Notes under the pieces: generated by a model | Databases searched by the model: none | The model's input: the letters and a program-made list of their open reading frames with translations, nothing else | What the model was told of the DNA's origin: nothing | Shown: positions 9,996 to 18,597 of the stretch, piece after piece | Layout of the letters: each line of letters begins with the position of its first letter | How positions within the stretch are numbered: position 1 is the first letter of the stretch | Position numbers and translations under genes: made by a program | Source: Campylobacter devanensis | Lineage (GTDB): Bacteria; Campylobacterota; Campylobacteria; Campylobacterales; Campylobacteraceae | Assembly: GCF_002139915.1 (NCBI RefSeq) | Contig: NZ_CP018788.1 | Span: forward strand, 744,001-808,000 | Length of the DNA: 64,000 nt | Reading direction: 5' to 3'

Positions 9996-10176
9996 CAAAT
10001 TATCTCCTTTGAATTAAAACGAAATTATACTTGATAGCTTATTAAAAATCAATAAAATTTAGATTGTTTATATTTTATATTTTTATTTTGTATAGATAAT
10101 ATTTAATAAAAATAAGCAATCAATCATATAAATTGCTAAATAAATTTATAAATTTTAATCTTTTTGCTTAAAATAC

Positions 10177-10206
10177 TTGACAAAGATAGGCTCAATGTTG
10201 TATAAT
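10177..10206 (+). promoter_or_regulatory. Sigma-70-type promoter of hrcA-grpE-dnaK
   Basis: TTGACA (10177-10182) and TATAAT (10201-10206) are both consensus and 18 bases apart, just upstream of the CIRCE operator and the hrcA start. Confidence 0.85.
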
Positions 10207-10210
10207 TATC

Positions 10211-10237
10211 TTAGCAATTAAATATAAAGAGTGCTAA
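10211..10237 (+). promoter_or_regulatory. CIRCE operator (HrcA binding site)
   Basis: The element is TTAGCAATT, a 9-base spacer, then GAGTGCTAA. The consensus is TTAGCACTC-N9-GAGTGCTAA, so the right arm is perfect and the left arm differs in its last three bases. It begins 5 bases after the -10 box and ends 3 bases before the hrcA ATG, so HrcA bound here would block transcription start. The GAG of the right arm also lies where a Shine-Dalgarno sequence would be. Confidence 0.92.
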
Positions 10238-10240
10238 TAA

Positions 10241-11029
10241 ATGAAACTAGATAAAAGAGATTTGATATTAGAATCTATCATTCATGCTTATCTTGAGGTT
10301 AATGAACCAATCGGCTCTAATGAGCTTGGCATGAGAATGAATGTAGCGATTCCAGCATCAACTATTAGAGTCTATTTTAAAAAGCTTAGCGACGAAGGAG
10401 CGATCACTCAACTTCATATTAGCGGTGGTCGCATACCAACAGCTAGTGCGATGGAGTTTTATTGGCAAAATAGGCTAAAATTTAGCTCTGTTTTATCTAT
10501 TAATAATATAGATTTGCTAAATTTATTAGTTTATAAAAATGATATTTATTGCATGATTTTTAAAGATCAAAAGCTATTTTTACAAGATGTTTTAAATCTC
10601 AAAGATCGCTTTTTGGTGCTTGATTTTCTTACTGAGAGCATATCAATTAAATTTAGCTCAAAAGTTGAAAGATTTTTAAGTAACTTAATTGGCGTTAGCT
10701 TAGAAGAGCTTGAAAATATCTCTATACAAGTGGGATTGAGCGAGTTAAGAGCAAAGATTAAGGCTTTAAAAAGAGGCGAGATTTTATTTCAAGAAAATGA
10801 GAAAATTGCTTTTGAAATTTGTAAAGATGATAGCATAAAGGCGATTTTAGATCCATCATTTGGTGATAATTTTAATGGAAATTTAGCCTTTAGTCCGCTA
10901 TTTTCTACTGGCTATATGGGGTTAAAAACTGATGTATTATATCAAGGTAAGCCCGCTGTAATGGTCTGTGCTAGTAGTGTGTATAGTGATTATGAAAAGT
11001 TTTTTAATATGTTAAAGGAGGCGGCGTGA
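10241..11029 (+). CDS. hrcA: Heat-shock repressor HrcA
   Basis: A 262-residue DNA-binding repressor of class I heat-shock genes. The N-terminal winged helix includes RDLILESIIHAYLEVNEPIGS and the wing LHISGGRIPTASAMEFYW; a dimerisation/GAF-like part follows. It is shorter than Bacillus HrcA (about 340 residues), as in other epsilonproteobacteria as far as I recall. It binds CIRCE, found directly upstream, so the operon is autoregulated. Its stop overlaps the GTG start of grpE by four bases. Confidence 0.93.
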   Translation: MKLDKRDLILESIIHAYLEVNEPIGSNELGMRMNVAIPASTIRVYFKKLSDEGAITQLHISGGRIPTASAMEFYWQNRLKFSSVLSINNIDLLNLLVYKNDIYCMIFKDQKLFLQDVLNLKDRFLVLDFLTESISIKFSSKVERFLSNLIGVSLEELENISIQVGLSELRAKIKALKRGEILFQENEKIAFEICKDDSIKAILDPSFGDNFNGNLAFSPLFSTGYMGLKTDVLYQGKPAVMVCASSVYSDYEKFFNMLKEAA

Positions 11030-11556
11030 GTCAAAACAAAAAAGAAAATTTAGATGAAAATCCAGCTTTGGATGAACAAGATTGCCAAGAGTGCGAATCA
11101 GATGGGCAAGATTGTCAAGATGATTTAGCAGATGAGCTTAATAAAGTTAAAGAAGATTTGATAAGGGCTACAGCTGATTTTGAAAATATCAAAAAGCGTT
11201 TAGAGCGTGAAAAAGCTGAAGCTTTGAAATTTGCAAATGAGAGCTTTGCTAGAGATCTTTTGCCAGTTATTGATGCTTTGGAGATTGCTGCGAATTTACA
11301 AAGCGGAGATGATGAGATAACAAACAAGATAAAAGATGGGATAAATCTAACTATTGAGCAGTTTAAAAAGTGCTTTGAAAAGTATGGTATAAAAGAGATT
11401 GATACTAATGGTGAGTTTAATCCTGAATTTCATAACGCTATAAATTATATAGAGACAGAGGAGGTAGAAAGTGGCAAGATAGCTACTGTTTATCAAAAAG
11501 GCTATCTATATAATGATAGAGTTTTAAGACCTTCAATGGTTGTAATAGCAAAATAA
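11026..11556 (+). CDS. grpE: Nucleotide exchange factor GrpE
   Basis: A 176-residue GrpE, which releases ADP from DnaK. The acidic, Gln/Glu-rich N-terminus leads into a long coiled-coil helix (ATADFENIKKRLEREKAEALKFA). The beta-domain at the C-terminus contains the family signature around VYQKGYLYNDRVLRPSMV. The start is GTG at 11026, overlapping the hrcA stop (GTGA). dnaK follows 22 bases downstream. Confidence 0.95.
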   Translation: MSQNKKENLDENPALDEQDCQECESDGQDCQDDLADELNKVKEDLIRATADFENIKKRLEREKAEALKFANESFARDLLPVIDALEIAANLQSGDDEITNKIKDGINLTIEQFKKCFEKYGIKEIDTNGEFNPEFHNAINYIETEEVESGKIATVYQKGYLYNDRVLRPSMVVIAK

Positions 11557-11578
11557 ATTTTAATAAAAAGGATACAAA

Positions 11579-13450
11579 ATGAGTAAAGTAATAGGAATTG
11601 ACCTAGGAACAACAAATTCATGCGTAAGCATATATGAGAGAGGCGAAAGCAAAGTAATACCAAATAAAGAGGGAAAAAACACAACTCCTTCTGTGGTGGC
11701 TTTTACTGATAAGGGTGAAATTTTAGTTGGTGATACTGCTAAACGACAAGCCGTAACAAACCCTGAAAAAACCATATTTTCTATCAAAAGAATTATGGGT
11801 CTTATGATGAATGAGAAAAATGCTAGCGAAGCCAAAGCTCGCCTTCCATATCATATCGTAGATAGAAATGGTGCGTGTGCTGTTGAGATAGCTGGCAAAA
11901 CATACACTCCACAAGAGATTTCGGCTAAAGTATTGATTAAGCTAAAAGAAGATGCTGAGGCGTTTTTGGGTGAGAGTGTTACTGATGCGGTTATAACCGT
12001 GCCTGCATATTTTAATGATAGCCAAAGAAAAGCTACAAAAGAAGCAGGAACGATAGCAGGATTAAATGTACTTAGAATCATAAATGAACCAACAGCGGCG
12101 GCTTTGGCTTATGGTTTAGATAAAAAAGAGGCCGAAAAAATCGTAGTTTATGACCTAGGTGGCGGGACTTTTGATGTAACTGTGCTAGAAACTGGTGATA
12201 ATGTAGTTGAAGTTTTAGCTACTGGTGGTAATGCGTTTTTAGGCGGTGATGACTTTGATAATCGCTTAATTGACTTTTTGGTAAATGAATTTAAAAGCGA
12301 AAGTGGAATAGACCTTAAAAATGATGTTATGGCTCTTCAACGCTTAAAAGAAGCTGCTGAAAATGCCAAAAAAGAGCTAAGTAGCGCCATGGAAACAACT
12401 ATAAATCTACCATTTATCACAGCTGATGCCACTGGACCAAAACACCTTACAAAGACTATTAGTAGGGCTAAATTTGAAAGTATGATAGATGATTTGGTAT
12501 CTCAAACAATATCAAAAATTAGCGAAGTTGTCAAAGATGCAGGTGTGAGCAAAAGTGATATAAAAGAAGTAGTTATGGTAGGTGGCTCAACTCGTGTGCC
12601 TTTGGTACAAGAAGAGGTTAAAAAAGCATTTGATAAAGAGCTAAATAAATCAGTAAATCCTGATGAAGTAGTGGCAATTGGTGCCGCTATACAAGGTGCG
12701 GTAATTAAAGGCGATGTAAAAGATGTGTTGCTTTTAGATGTTACACCTCTTAGTCTTGGTATTGAGACTCTTGGTGGAGTTATGAGTAAATTGATAGAAA
12801 AAGGCACCACAATCCCAACTAAAAAATCTCAAACTTTTTCAACTGCTGAAGATAACCAAAGTGCCGTTACTATCAATGTTTTACAAGGTGAGCGTGAATT
12901 TAGCCGTGATAATAAAAGTCTTGGTAATTTCAATCTTGAAGGCATTATGCCAGCACCAAGAGGCGTGCCACAAATTGAAGTTACATTTGATATAGACGCA
13001 AATGGGATTCTCACAGTCTCTGCTAAAGATAAAGCTAGTGGAAAAGCTCAAAATATCACCATTTCAGGCTCAAGTGGCTTAAGTGAAGAAGAGATAAATA
13101 AAATGGTAAATGACGCTGAATTACACAAAGAAGAAGATAGAAAGAGAAAAGAGGCCGTTGAAGCTAGAAACGCAGCTGATAGCCTAGCTCACCAAACTCA
13201 AAAATCTCTTGATGAACTTGGTGAGAAAATTTCAAGCGAAGATAGAGCTAAAATTGAAGCAGCCTTAAATGATCTAAAAGAGACATTGAAAAATGAAAAT
13301 GCCACAAAAGAGCAGATCGATACAAAGGTAAAAGCCCTAAGTGAAGCGAGCCATAAGCTAGCTGAGGCAATGTATCAAAATCAAACCGCTGGCGCTAACG
13401 CACAAGATAAGAAAAAAGATGATGATGTTATTGACGCAGAAGTAGAGTAA
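11579..13450 (+). CDS. dnaK: Chaperone DnaK (Hsp70)
   Basis: A 623-residue Hsp70. The nucleotide-binding domain has the phosphate-1 motif [26 protein letters not shown], the phosphate-2 motif [13 protein letters not shown] and the adenosine motif [13 protein letters not shown]. The linker [16 protein letters not shown] leads to the substrate-binding domain. The helical lid ends in the typical acidic EEVD-like tail ([10 protein letters not shown]). Several long open frames lie antisense to it; they reflect its codon bias and are not genes. Expression is controlled through the CIRCE element ahead of hrcA. Confidence 0.98.
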   Translation: MSKVIGIDLGTTNSCVSIYERGESKVIPNKEGKNTTPSVVAFTDKGEILVGDTAKRQAVTNPEKTIFSIKRIMGLMMNEKNASEAKARLPYHIVDRNGACAVEIAGKTYTPQEISAKVLIKLKEDAEAFLGESVTDAVITVPAYFNDSQRKATKEAGTIAGLNVLRIINEPTAAALAYGLDKKEAEKIVVYDLGGGTFDVTVLETGDNVVEVLATGGNAFLGGDDFDNRLIDFLVNEFKSESGIDLKNDVMALQRLKEAAENAKKELSSAMETTINLPFITADATGPKHLTKTISRAKFESMIDDLVSQTISKISEVVKDAGVSKSDIKEVVMVGGSTRVPLVQEEVKKAFDKELNKSVNPDEVVAIGAAIQGAVIKGDVKDVLLLDVTPLSLGIETLGGVMSKLIEKGTTIPTKKSQTFSTAEDNQSAVTINVLQGEREFSRDNKSLGNFNLEGIMPAPRGVPQIEVTFDIDANGILTVSAKDKASGKAQNITISGSSGLSEEEINKMVNDAELHKEEDRKRKEAVEARNAADSLAHQTQKSLDELGEKISSEDRAKIEAALNDLKETLKNENATKEQIDTKVKALSEASHKLAEAMYQNQTAGANAQDKKKDDDVIDAEVE

Positions 13451-13455
13451 ATTTA

Positions 13456-13480
13456 TAAGCTGGCCTTTAAGGCTGGCTTA
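13456..13480. terminator. Bidirectional terminator between dnaK and hemW
   Basis: TAAGCTGGCCT and AGGCTGGCTTA form an 11-base stem with two G-T wobbles around a TTA loop. It lies between the convergent dnaK and hemW genes, and its right arm encodes the last codons of hemW. A-rich sequence follows on the plus strand, so it may serve mainly one direction. Confidence 0.6.
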
Positions 13481-14501
13481 AATACAAAAATATCTCATCA
13501 GCTAATAAAAAATTTGGATTATAGATTCTCTCATTTTCTAATATCAATTTTTTCTCTTCAATTAAGATTTTAGCTCTTTGCCTCATCTCTAAGCTTAAAT
13601 CTAATAAATCAACCCCGACACAGCTCCTAAGCCCTAAAAAGACTCTTTCATCTCTTTTGTTTTCATCATTTAAAATTTCAATAGATTTTTTAAAAGGATT
13701 ATCGATATAACTTCTAAGATTAGTAGCACCTTTGTATCTTTTAAATCCAGTTGTCCCCACAGCATACGCACCAAATCCATAGTAATCATCGCCACGCCAA
13801 TAGCTTAGATTGTGATTACAAATTTGACCAAAATTAGATATTTCATACTGCTTAAATCCGATATTTTCAAGTGAATTTATAAGATATTTAGCTAAGATTG
13901 GGCTATCTTTTTGATATGATTTTTTAGAGCTAAATTTACTCTCAAGCATTAAGCTATAAGCTGATATATGCGTAATTTCTAGCTTGTTTAGAGCTTGAAT
14001 TTCACTAGATAGCAAGGCTTTTGTATCTAGCTTGGTGCCATACATTATATCTACATTTATATTTGTAAAACCAGCTATTTTAGCATCTTTTATGGCTTTA
14101 AAGACTCTTTTTGAGTCGTGAATTCTACCTAGAAATTTAAGCTTATTTTCATTAAAGCTTTGCGCACCAAGGCTTAGGCGATTTACGCCGAGTTTTCTCA
14201 TATATTTTAGCCAATTTAAATTCGCTGAGTTTGGGTTTGCTTCGCTAGTGATTTCGCAATTGATATCTAAATTTGGCACTAAATACTCAAAAATCTCATC
14301 ATATAACCCAGCTTCAACACTACTAGGAGTGCCGCCACCTATGAAAATTGTAGAGATTTTATCTTTGAATTTTATGCTTTTTATCTCTTTGACTAGGGCT
14401 TTAAAATACTCTTTAGTTATATTAAATTTATCACTATGAGAGCCAAAAGCACAATATGGACACTTGGATTCACAAAATGGAATATGGATATAAATATGCA
14501 A
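13467..14501 (-). CDS. hemW: Radical SAM protein HemW (heme chaperone, HemN-like)
   Basis: A 344-residue radical SAM protein whose iron-sulfur motif C10-ESK-C14-PY-C17 follows the N-terminal strand MHIYIHIPF. FIGGGTPS (SAM contact) and NRLSLGAQSFN are typical of the HemN/HemW family. The N-terminal extension that bacterial HemN uses for coproporphyrinogen oxidation is absent, which favours HemW, a heme-binding chaperone. It starts at TTG (14501) behind AGGAC. It is transcribed divergently from the rppH-lysC operon and convergently with dnaK. Confidence 0.85.
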   Translation of the reverse strand: MHIYIHIPFCESKCPYCAFGSHSDKFNITKEYFKALVKEIKSIKFKDKISTIFIGGGTPSSVEAGLYDEIFEYLVPNLDINCEITSEANPNSANLNWLKYMRKLGVNRLSLGAQSFNENKLKFLGRIHDSKRVFKAIKDAKIAGFTNINVDIMYGTKLDTKALLSSEIQALNKLEITHISAYSLMLESKFSSKKSYQKDSPILAKYLINSLENIGFKQYEISNFGQICNHNLSYWRGDDYYGFGAYAVGTTGFKRYKGATNLRSYIDNPFKKSIEILNDENKRDERVFLGLRSCVGVDLLDLSLEMRQRAKILIEEKKLILENERIYNPNFLLADEIFLYLSQP

Positions 14502-14614
14502 CTTTTGTCCTAAAATTTATTCTAAATTTAACAAATAATTTATTAAATTTAGTTGATTTATTAAACTTTAAACGCTTTTAAGGTAGGATTTTACCAAATT
14601 TTTAGGAACAAAAA

Positions 14615-15085
14615 ATGGATAAAGGCAAGAGATATCGCCCAAATGTAGCGGCTATTATCTTATCTCCATCTTATCCTTTAGAGTGTAAGGTATTTATCGC
14701 CCAAAGGCACGATATTAGCGGTGCTTGGCAGTTTCCACAAGGTGGAATTGATGAGGGTGAATCACCTAAGGAGGCTCTTTTTAGAGAGCTTGAAGAGGAG
14801 ATAGGAACAAATGAAATAGAAATTTTGTGTGAGCACCCTAAGTGGCTAGAGTATGATTTCCCTAAAAGCATAGCTAAAAAGATGGCTCCATATGATGGAC
14901 AGACTCAGAGATATTTTTTGGTTAGATTAAAGCCAAATGCAAAAATAGATTTAGCGACTAAACATCCTGAATTTGATGATTACTGCTTTATGCCTGTAAA
15001 TGATGTATTAAGCAAGGTTAATCACTTTAAAAAGGGTGCTTATGCTAAGGTGCTTAAATATTTTAAAGATGAAGGGTTTATATAA
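14615..15085 (+). CDS. rppH: RNA pyrophosphohydrolase (Nudix)
   Basis: A 156-residue Nudix hydrolase with a complete Nudix box at about residues 43-65 ([13 protein letters not shown], then RELEEEIG). The flanking [12 protein letters not shown] is the RppH/NudH form. RppH removes pyrophosphate from the 5' end of mRNA, or in other hosts hydrolyses dinucleoside polyphosphates. First gene of a ten-gene plus-strand run; its stop overlaps the lysC start by one base (TAATG). Confidence 0.9.
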   Translation: MDKGKRYRPNVAAIILSPSYPLECKVFIAQRHDISGAWQFPQGGIDEGESPKEALFRELEEEIGTNEIEILCEHPKWLEYDFPKSIAKKMAPYDGQTQRYFLVRLKPNAKIDLATKHPEFDDYCFMPVNDVLSKVNHFKKGAYAKVLKYFKDEGFI

Positions 15086-16302
15086 TGCTAATTGTACAAA
15101 AATATGGCGGAACTAGTGTTGGGAATTTAGAAAGAATAGAAGAAGTAGCTAAGAGAGTAATCGCTACAAAAGATGCTGGAAATGATGTAGTAGTAGTAGT
15201 TTCAGCTATGAGCGGGGTAACTAATCAGTTAATAGAATATGCTGAGCATTTTGCTAAAATTCAGCCACAAAGCGCTGATATGGATATGCTACTTAGCTCT
15301 GGTGAGAGAGTTACAAGCTCACTTCTTTCAATAGCATTAAATTCAAAAGGTTATAAGGCTGTAGCATTTAGCGGTGATATGGCTGGGATTATCACTAATG
15401 ATGATTTTACTAAAGCTAGGATTATCGATATAGATGGCAAAAAGATAAAAGAGGCGCTAAAAGAAGGCAAAATAGTCGTAGTAGCTGGATTTCAAGGGGT
15501 CACAAAAGATGGAGATATAACAACTCTTGGGCGTGGCGGAAGCGATCTTAGCGCTGTGGCTGTGGCTGGAGCGTTGGATGCTGATTTGTGTGAAATTTAT
15601 ACCGATGTAGATGGGGTATATACCACAGACCCAAGAATCGAGCCTAAGGCTAGAAAACTTGATAAAATCAGCTACGATGAGATGCTAGAGCTAGCTAGTA
15701 TGGGGGCGAAGGTATTACAAAATAGAAGTGTAGAGTTAGCTAAAAAATTAAAGGTGAAATTGGTCACTAGAAGTAGTTTTAACAATAATGAAGGAACACT
15801 AATAACAGGAGAAGCGGATATGAATACATCAGGAATGGAACAAGCACTAATAAGCGGTATAGCACTAGATAAAAATCAAGCAAGAGTAACTATGAGAGGG
15901 GTTGTAGATAAGCCAGGAGTTGCTGCTAGTATCTTTAAAAAATTAGCTGATAAAAATATAAATGTAGATATGATTATCCAAAATACAAGCCACGAAGATG
16001 GTACTACAAGTCTTGGCTTTACAGTGCCTCAAAATGAGATGGAAGCGGCTAGAAATGTTGTTGATGACGGTAGCGCAAAATCTATTGAGATAGATAGCGA
16101 AGTAGTCAAAGTAAGCGTAGTAGGCGTAGGTATGAAAAGTCATAGCGGTATAGCATCTATGGCGTTTTCTGTGTTGGCAAATGAGGGGATTAATATTCAG
16201 ATGATCTCTACAAGTGAGATTAAAATTTCAATGATAGTAGCAGCAAAATATGGCGAATTAGCTGTTAGAGCACTTCATAAAGCTTATGAGTTAGAGAAGT
16301 AA
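15085..16302 (+). CDS. lysC: Aspartokinase
   Basis: A 405-residue aspartate kinase, the first step of lysine, threonine, methionine and diaminopimelate synthesis. The kinase domain has KYGGTSVGN near the N-terminus, TLGRGGSDLSAVA and EIYTDVDGVYTTDPR. Two ACT domains in the C-terminal third (from about residue 260) would give allosteric feedback control by lysine and/or threonine. Single-domain enzyme without fused homoserine dehydrogenase. Confidence 0.97.
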   Translation: MLIVQKYGGTSVGNLERIEEVAKRVIATKDAGNDVVVVVSAMSGVTNQLIEYAEHFAKIQPQSADMDMLLSSGERVTSSLLSIALNSKGYKAVAFSGDMAGIITNDDFTKARIIDIDGKKIKEALKEGKIVVVAGFQGVTKDGDITTLGRGGSDLSAVAVAGALDADLCEIYTDVDGVYTTDPRIEPKARKLDKISYDEMLELASMGAKVLQNRSVELAKKLKVKLVTRSSFNNNEGTLITGEADMNTSGMEQALISGIALDKNQARVTMRGVVDKPGVAASIFKKLADKNINVDMIIQNTSHEDGTTSLGFTVPQNEMEAARNVVDDGSAKSIEIDSEVVKVSVVGVGMKSHSGIASMAFSVLANEGINIQMISTSEIKISMIVAAKYGELAVRALHKAYELEK

Positions 16303-16841
16303 TGGATCTAATCAAATGGAGTTTGGACGCTATTAGGAGTTCAAGCAAGGAGCTAAGCTGGATGGAAGAGAGGCGTCTAGAGTGGGCGCCACTACTTGCA
16401 TCTAGGCTTAGATATTTGATTGATGGAGCGCCGTTTATTGTAATATGCGATGAAGATAGAGATTGGTTTGAGAACTATTTTTTACGCAGTATTAATCGCA
16501 AAGGCTCTCATCGCCCCATATTGCCGTTTATCTCGCTTAAATCTTTATATCCAAGATTAAATGATATAAATTCCAAAGAGGAGATAAGCTTGCTTGATGA
16601 TATGCTTAGTATCGCATTTCCAAATGGATTTGTATATTTTTACATTGGTAAAAGCAGCTCAAAACTATGCGCAATAGCTAAAAATCGCACCAGTAGCTAT
16701 ATGTGGCTATTTGACGAACAAGCAGAAAATAGCTTCTATCTTAGCTCTACAGATGAGAATTTGGATTTTAAGCTTTTATCTATGTTTAGACTATTTGATC
16801 GCACTATTGATGCTGTATTGTTTGGTCAGGTTGAGCTTTGA
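16302..16841 (+). CDS. hobA: HobA, DnaA-interacting replication initiation factor
   Basis: A 179-residue protein recognised as HobA by its N-terminus (WSLDAIRSSSKELSWMEERR), the PLLASRLRYLIDG segment and its position between lysC and the delta-prime gene, as in Helicobacter pylori. HobA tetramers bind DnaA domain I and promote oriC complex formation, the role DiaA plays in E. coli. The fold resembles the SIS domain (literature knowledge; not visible in the sequence). It overlaps the lysC stop by one base. Confidence 0.88.
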   Translation: MDLIKWSLDAIRSSSKELSWMEERRLEWAPLLASRLRYLIDGAPFIVICDEDRDWFENYFLRSINRKGSHRPILPFISLKSLYPRLNDINSKEEISLLDDMLSIAFPNGFVYFYIGKSSSKLCAIAKNRTSSYMWLFDEQAENSFYLSSTDENLDFKLLSMFRLFDRTIDAVLFGQVEL

Positions 16842-17461
16842 GTTTAGATAGTAAGATTATCATTAGTGATGATTTTGAGAGTATTAAGATTGAGTATTCT
16901 CAACTCTTAAAGCCTGAGTATCTAAAAATTTTTGAATATGAGAGTTTGCTTATAGATGGTGTAAAAGAGATATTATCACAAGCATATATTGCAGAAAAAG
17001 AGCCAAAAGTTTTGCTAATTATGGCTAATAAATATGGCATTGAGTCACAAAATGCTCTACTTAAAATCCTTGAAGAGCCACCAAGAAATATAATCTTTGT
17101 CTTAGTCGCACCAGCTAAAAATATATTTTTACCGACAATTCGCTCTAGATTAAGTATAGAAAATAGGGTTAAATTAACCAAAAGTGAGCCAACGGGAATA
17201 GACTTTACTAAGCTAAATTTAAGTTATATCAATGAGTATGTATCTACTCAAACAGCACTTGAAAAGAGTGATAAATTAAGCAAAACTCAACTTCTAAATT
17301 TACTTAAATCCATAATAATAGACGCAGTCAAAAATGGGGTTAAATTTACCCATGAAGATTATATATACTTTAATAAATTATATAGAATTACAGATCTAAA
17401 TTCCAAAGCTCAAACCACGCTTTTACCGCTACTTTTACTAATAATGCAAAGGATAAAATGA
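16838..17461 (+). CDS. holB: DNA polymerase III delta-prime subunit-like protein (short)
   Basis: A 207-residue clamp-loader-type protein. SQNALLKILEEPPRNIIFVLVA followed by FLPTIRSRL is the conserved core of delta-prime/DnaX (sensor 1 and SRC-type motif). It is far shorter than E. coli HolB (334 residues) and has no Walker A motif; the N-terminal ATPase half is largely missing and the collar domain short. Gene order with hobA and folP supports holB. It starts at TTG (16838), overlapping the hobA stop. Confidence 0.8.
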   Translation: MSLDSKIIISDDFESIKIEYSQLLKPEYLKIFEYESLLIDGVKEILSQAYIAEKEPKVLLIMANKYGIESQNALLKILEEPPRNIIFVLVAPAKNIFLPTIRSRLSIENRVKLTKSEPTGIDFTKLNLSYINEYVSTQTALEKSDKLSKTQLLNLLKSIIIDAVKNGVKFTHEDYIYFNKLYRITDLNSKAQTTLLPLLLLIMQRIK

Positions 17462-18597
17462 GAGCGTATAAATTAAATACAGATAGCGATTTTGACCAAA
17501 TTTGCCACTTTATATCACCACACAAAAGTGGGGCGAAAATTATGAGAAAAAAGGCAAATTTAAATTTCATTTTAATTAAAGATATAAAGGCTGTAGCCGT
17601 AAATATCTTAAAGCAAGATGCCCTTAGTATCGGTGCTGAATTGGTAAGTTCTCATAACGCAATTTTTGGTGGCGTGGGATTAGAAAACGCACTTTTAATA
17701 GCAAATGATAAGCAAATTCAAATTCTAGCCAAAAAGGAGCTAGCTCAAGATTTTGGCCTAGATAAATTGGCTAAATTTCTATCAAATTCATTTACAAAAC
17801 CATCAAAATGCGAGATTATGGCGGTTTTAAATTTCAATAATGATAGCTTCAATCCAGCAAGTAGAGTTGGCATTGATGATGCGATTTTGCGCATTGAGAG
17901 CGTGATTGATTTGGGTGCCGATTATATAGATATAGGTATGGTAAGTTCACGGCCAGGGAGTGAGTATATCGGTGCTAAGGCTGAATTTCAAAGAGTTAAG
18001 CCAGTTGTAGATCTAATCTATGCTAATAGGCTTTATGAGAGGGTGGAGTTTAGCCTTGATAGCTTTGATCCATTGTGTTTGGAGTATGCGCTAGATCATG
18101 GATTTAGCTTTGTTAATGATATAACCGCAGATCCAAATTTGGCTTTTTTAGCCGGTAGATACAATGCCAAGTATTGTCTAATGCATAAAAATGGCGATCC
18201 TAAAACTATGCAAATCAATGTCAAAGATAGCGATATTTTAGGGCTTATAAGTGAGTTTTTCGCTCAAAAATTAGAAGAGATTAAAGAGTCTAAGGCTAAG
18301 CAAATTTATCTTGATATAGGTATAGGATTTGGCAAAACTGCTCGTGATAATATGGCTTTGATTAAGCATTTAGAGCATTTTTTGTCTTTTGGATATCCGC
18401 TTTTAGTAGGTGCTAGTAGAAAATCTATGATAGATTATTACAGCCCAAGTAGCGTAGATGAGCGTTTAGCTGGGAGTTTGTATCTACATCAAAAAGCGAT
18501 AGAAAATGGAGCTAGTATCATTCGCACACACGACCCTAAAGAGCATATACAGATGTTAAAATTGCATAATGCATATAAGGATTTAGAGATAGTATGA
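17458..18597 (+). CDS. folP: Dihydropteroate synthase with N-terminal extension
   Basis: A 379-residue protein; the DHPS barrel starts only at about residue 121 (MAVLNFNNDSFNPASR), followed by GADYIDIGMVSSRPGSEYI, FVNDITAD, and PLLVGASRKSMI near the end. It joins p-aminobenzoate to the pterin pyrophosphate for folate synthesis. The roughly 120-residue N-terminal extension is not part of ordinary DHPS (about 280 residues) and its function is unknown. The usual start of barrel strand 1 reads VLNFNNDSF instead of ILNVTPDSF. The ATG overlaps the holB stop by four bases. Confidence 0.92.
   Translation: MRAYKLNTDSDFDQICHFISPHKSGAKIMRKKANLNFILIKDIKAVAVNILKQDALSIGAELVSSHNAIFGGVGLENALLIANDKQIQILAKKELAQDFGLDKLAKFLSNSFTKPSKCEIMAVLNFNNDSFNPASRVGIDDAILRIESVIDLGADYIDIGMVSSRPGSEYIGAKAEFQRVKPVVDLIYANRLYERVEFSLDSFDPLCLEYALDHGFSFVNDITADPNLAFLAGRYNAKYCLMHKNGDPKTMQINVKDSDILGLISEFFAQKLEEIKESKAKQIYLDIGIGFGKTARDNMALIKHLEHFLSFGYPLLVGASRKSMIDYYSPSSVDERLAGSLYLHQKAIENGASIIRTHDPKEHIQMLKLHNAYKDLEIV

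Noticed and set aside
11115-13014. Several antisense open frames inside grpE and dnaK
   Set aside because: They mirror the codon bias of highly expressed grpE and dnaK, lack ribosome-binding sites and resemble nothing known.
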